From Acetobacter oryzifermentans (GTDB lineage Bacteria > Pseudomonadota > Alphaproteobacteria > Acetobacterales > Acetobacteraceae): 64,000 nt of DNA. Made by a program: the position numbers and the translations under genes. Under the pieces are notes generated by a model. The model was not told where the DNA came from, made no database searches, and saw nothing but the letters and a program-made list of their open reading frames with translations. Shown piece by piece: positions 62,811 to 64,000 of the stretch. Location of the stretch: assembly GCF_001628715.1 (NCBI RefSeq), contig NZ_CP011120.1, positions 806,001-870,000 of the forward strand, given 5' to 3'. Position 1 is the stretch's first letter. Each line of letters begins with the position of its first letter.

Positions 62811-63152
62811 TCAGAGCAGTATTGCTTCAAACGAAGGGCTGAAGCTGTCCGATTCAATTTCCAGAACCCATAAGTCGGGGTCAAACTTAACCTGACGTTC
62901 TATAAACTTCTGAATCTGTTCCGCATCAACAGGCGTATTACCTGTTGCACGCAGCCATGCGGGTTCACCTTCTGGTGTACGGGTCTGGCTTAAAACCACG
63001 CCACAACCGTTGCGCGCCGCCAACACCACCAGAATGCCACCTGCATCTGGGTCTCCCTTGCGCAAAAGCATGGCGGAACGGCCATCTTGCCCGCTTTGGC
63101 GGAGTATGGCGCGGGCCATGATATCGGTTTTAAGGCGGGGTGGGGGTGCCAT
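62811..63152 (-). CDS. DUF1491 family protein
   Basis: 113 residues with the family pattern RLKTDIMARAILRQSG, LLRKGDPDAGGILVVL and the ending FDPDLWVLEIES. The family is alphaproteobacterial, cytosolic and of unknown function. It follows the S41 protease gene on the same strand after 10 bp. Confidence 0.85.
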   Translation of the reverse strand: MAPPPRLKTDIMARAILRQSGQDGRSAMLLRKGDPDAGGILVVLAARNGCGVVLSQTRTPEGEPAWLRATGNTPVDAEQIQKFIERQVKFDPDLWVLEIESDSFSPSFEAILL

Positions 63153-63162
63153 ATATCCTGCT

Positions 63163-64000
63163 TTAAGGGGCTGCGGAAATCTGGGGGGCGGTTACGGCAT
63201 CATCCGGAATGGCGTTGATGGCCGTTTTATACCACTGTGGATTCTCCAGCACGCTACGCGCCACGTTTACATCCCGGTCAGTTCCCAAAGCGGCGGGGCA
63301 GGTTTTGCGGATAGACATGATCTGGGAAACGGGAATCGGAAAGCGCGCATTGCGAGAAGCCGTAATGGCAGCCTGATTGGCCACTTGCCCTTCTGCCAGA
63401 TCATGCAGATTTTTTTCTACATCAGCAGCGCCAAGGCTGGTGCAAACCTGTGGCATGACACCAAGGCCCTGCAACGGCCACCGCAACGGCGCTATAACGC
63501 GGCTCCATGTTACAAACAGCTCACCTTCATCAGGCAGTTGCGCCACGGTTTGCACAAGACCTTTGCCCAATGTGGCGCTGCCAATCACTACCGCGCGGCG
63601 ATGGTCCGCCAAGGCTGCGGCCAGAATTTCTGCCGCACTTGCGGTGCGTCCATCTACTAAAATGGCAATGGGCAGGCCGTTTGTCATGTCTCCACCCTGC
63701 ACGGCCCAGATGTGGTTTGCCTGAGAATCCCGCCCGCTGGTTACAGCGGCCACACCTCTATCAAGCAGCAGGGCTGCGGCGGTTACGGCCTGTTGCAGCA
63801 CGCCGCCACGGTTGCCGCGCAAATCTATAATCAGGCCTTTTAAGTGCGTATCCTGCACGGCCTGATCCAGATACTGGCTCATTTCCTCTGCGGTATCGGA
63901 GGAAAAGGCCGTTACGCGCAGCACCACAATGGAACCACTGGCAAAAGCAAATACGGTTTCGGGCGGGGTTTTGGCGCGGCGCAGGGTTACGGTGCGGGCG
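63163..64000 (-). CDS. S41-family C-terminal processing protease (CtpA-like), 5' end beyond window
   Basis: A partial gene. The frame is open to the right edge, continuing in the N-terminal direction with ...ASGSIVVLRVTAFSSDT. The visible part has the S41 core: GLIIDLRGNRGGVLQQAV, the catalytic Ser in DGRTASAAEILAAAL, and the catalytic Lys in ATLGKGLVQTV. It is an exported endopeptidase that trims envelope proteins. The PDZ domain and signal peptide should lie upstream. The C-terminal 90 residues are not typical protease and include several Ala/Asn-rich segments. Confidence 0.9.
   Translation of the reverse strand, partial: ARTVTLRRAKTPPETVFAFASGSIVVLRVTAFSSDTAEEMSQYLDQAVQDTHLKGLIIDLRGNRGGVLQQAVTAAALLLDRGVAAVTSGRDSQANHIWAVQGGDMTNGLPIAILVDGRTASAAEILAAALADHRRAVVIGSATLGKGLVQTVAQLPDEGELFVTWSRVIAPLRWPLQGLGVMPQVCTSLGAADVEKNLHDLAEGQVANQAAITASRNARFPIPVSQIMSIRKTCPAALGTDRDVNVARSVLENPQWYKTAINAIPDDAVTAPQISAAP

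Overview
The window reads as chromosomal DNA of an acetic acid bacterium (Acetobacteraceae, most likely Acetobacter or a close relative). This is an inference from gene content (PutA, acetyl-CoA synthetase, DUF1491, DUF3035/BamF, a MutL carrying its own nuclease motif, the mtnB-mtnD-mtnC cluster) and from alphaproteobacterial gene pairings; no 16S rRNA or database comparison was available. I see no prophage, CRISPR array, insertion sequence or defence cassette. Nearly all of the DNA is single-copy housekeeping and envelope genes. The unusual material lies in leaders, intergenic hairpins and a few poorly characterised small proteins.

Layout. 0.1-9.1 kb: dnaB with a clear terminator, then a minus-strand block (MscS-type channel, a tiny lipoprotein, mlaF-mlaE), a sulfotransferase-like gene, radA and tRNA-Gly(CCC). 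9.1-12.1 kb: a patch of unusual composition with a secreted protein built on an exact 24-residue WDGG repeat, a very AT-rich spacer of about 0.5 kb, and an outer-membrane protein preceded by a short upstream ORF whose stop codon overlaps its start. 12.1-20 kb: amino-acid permease, DUF1275 protein, putA with an adjacent GntR/FCD regulator, and an exported protein. 20-27 kb: acs, DUF1653, small envelope proteins, the rlmM-DUF423 pair, PduO-type adenosyltransferase, a coiled-coil protein and a membrane protein. 27-35 kb: FAD-linked oxidase, a coiled-coil membrane protein, Sua5, CysQ, then pepA with convergent holC, an aldo/keto reductase and a DegP-type protease. 35-43 kb: hrpB, a lipoprotein, and the minus-strand argD-argF-(105-aa protein)-hslO block with a terminator-like leader in front of argD. 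43-53 kb: recX, a CHAP lipoprotein, tatA, the methionine-salvage trio mtnB-mtnD-mtnC, ribF, ileS-lspA-DUF3035 and mutL. 53-64 kb: an isolated nuoM, an EamA exporter, parE, two exported proteins, an Rrf2 regulator divergent from cysK, an OmpA-family protein, DUF1491 and the 3' part of a CtpA-type S41 protease that runs off the right edge.

How the genes work together. Several overlapping or tightly spaced groups look like operons: mlaE-mlaF; DUF423-rlmM; argD-argF-105aa-hslO; recX-CHAP; mtnB-mtnD-mtnC-ribF; ileS-lspA-bamF-like-mutL; sua5-187aa-FAD oxidase. Proline catabolism (putA) sits beside a likely dedicated regulator, and cysteine synthesis (cysK) beside an Rrf2 regulator. No single large undescribed system stands out. 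The best leads are the leader structures (porin upstream ORF, argD terminator, putA operator and start region), the WDGG repeat protein and the orphan nuoM.
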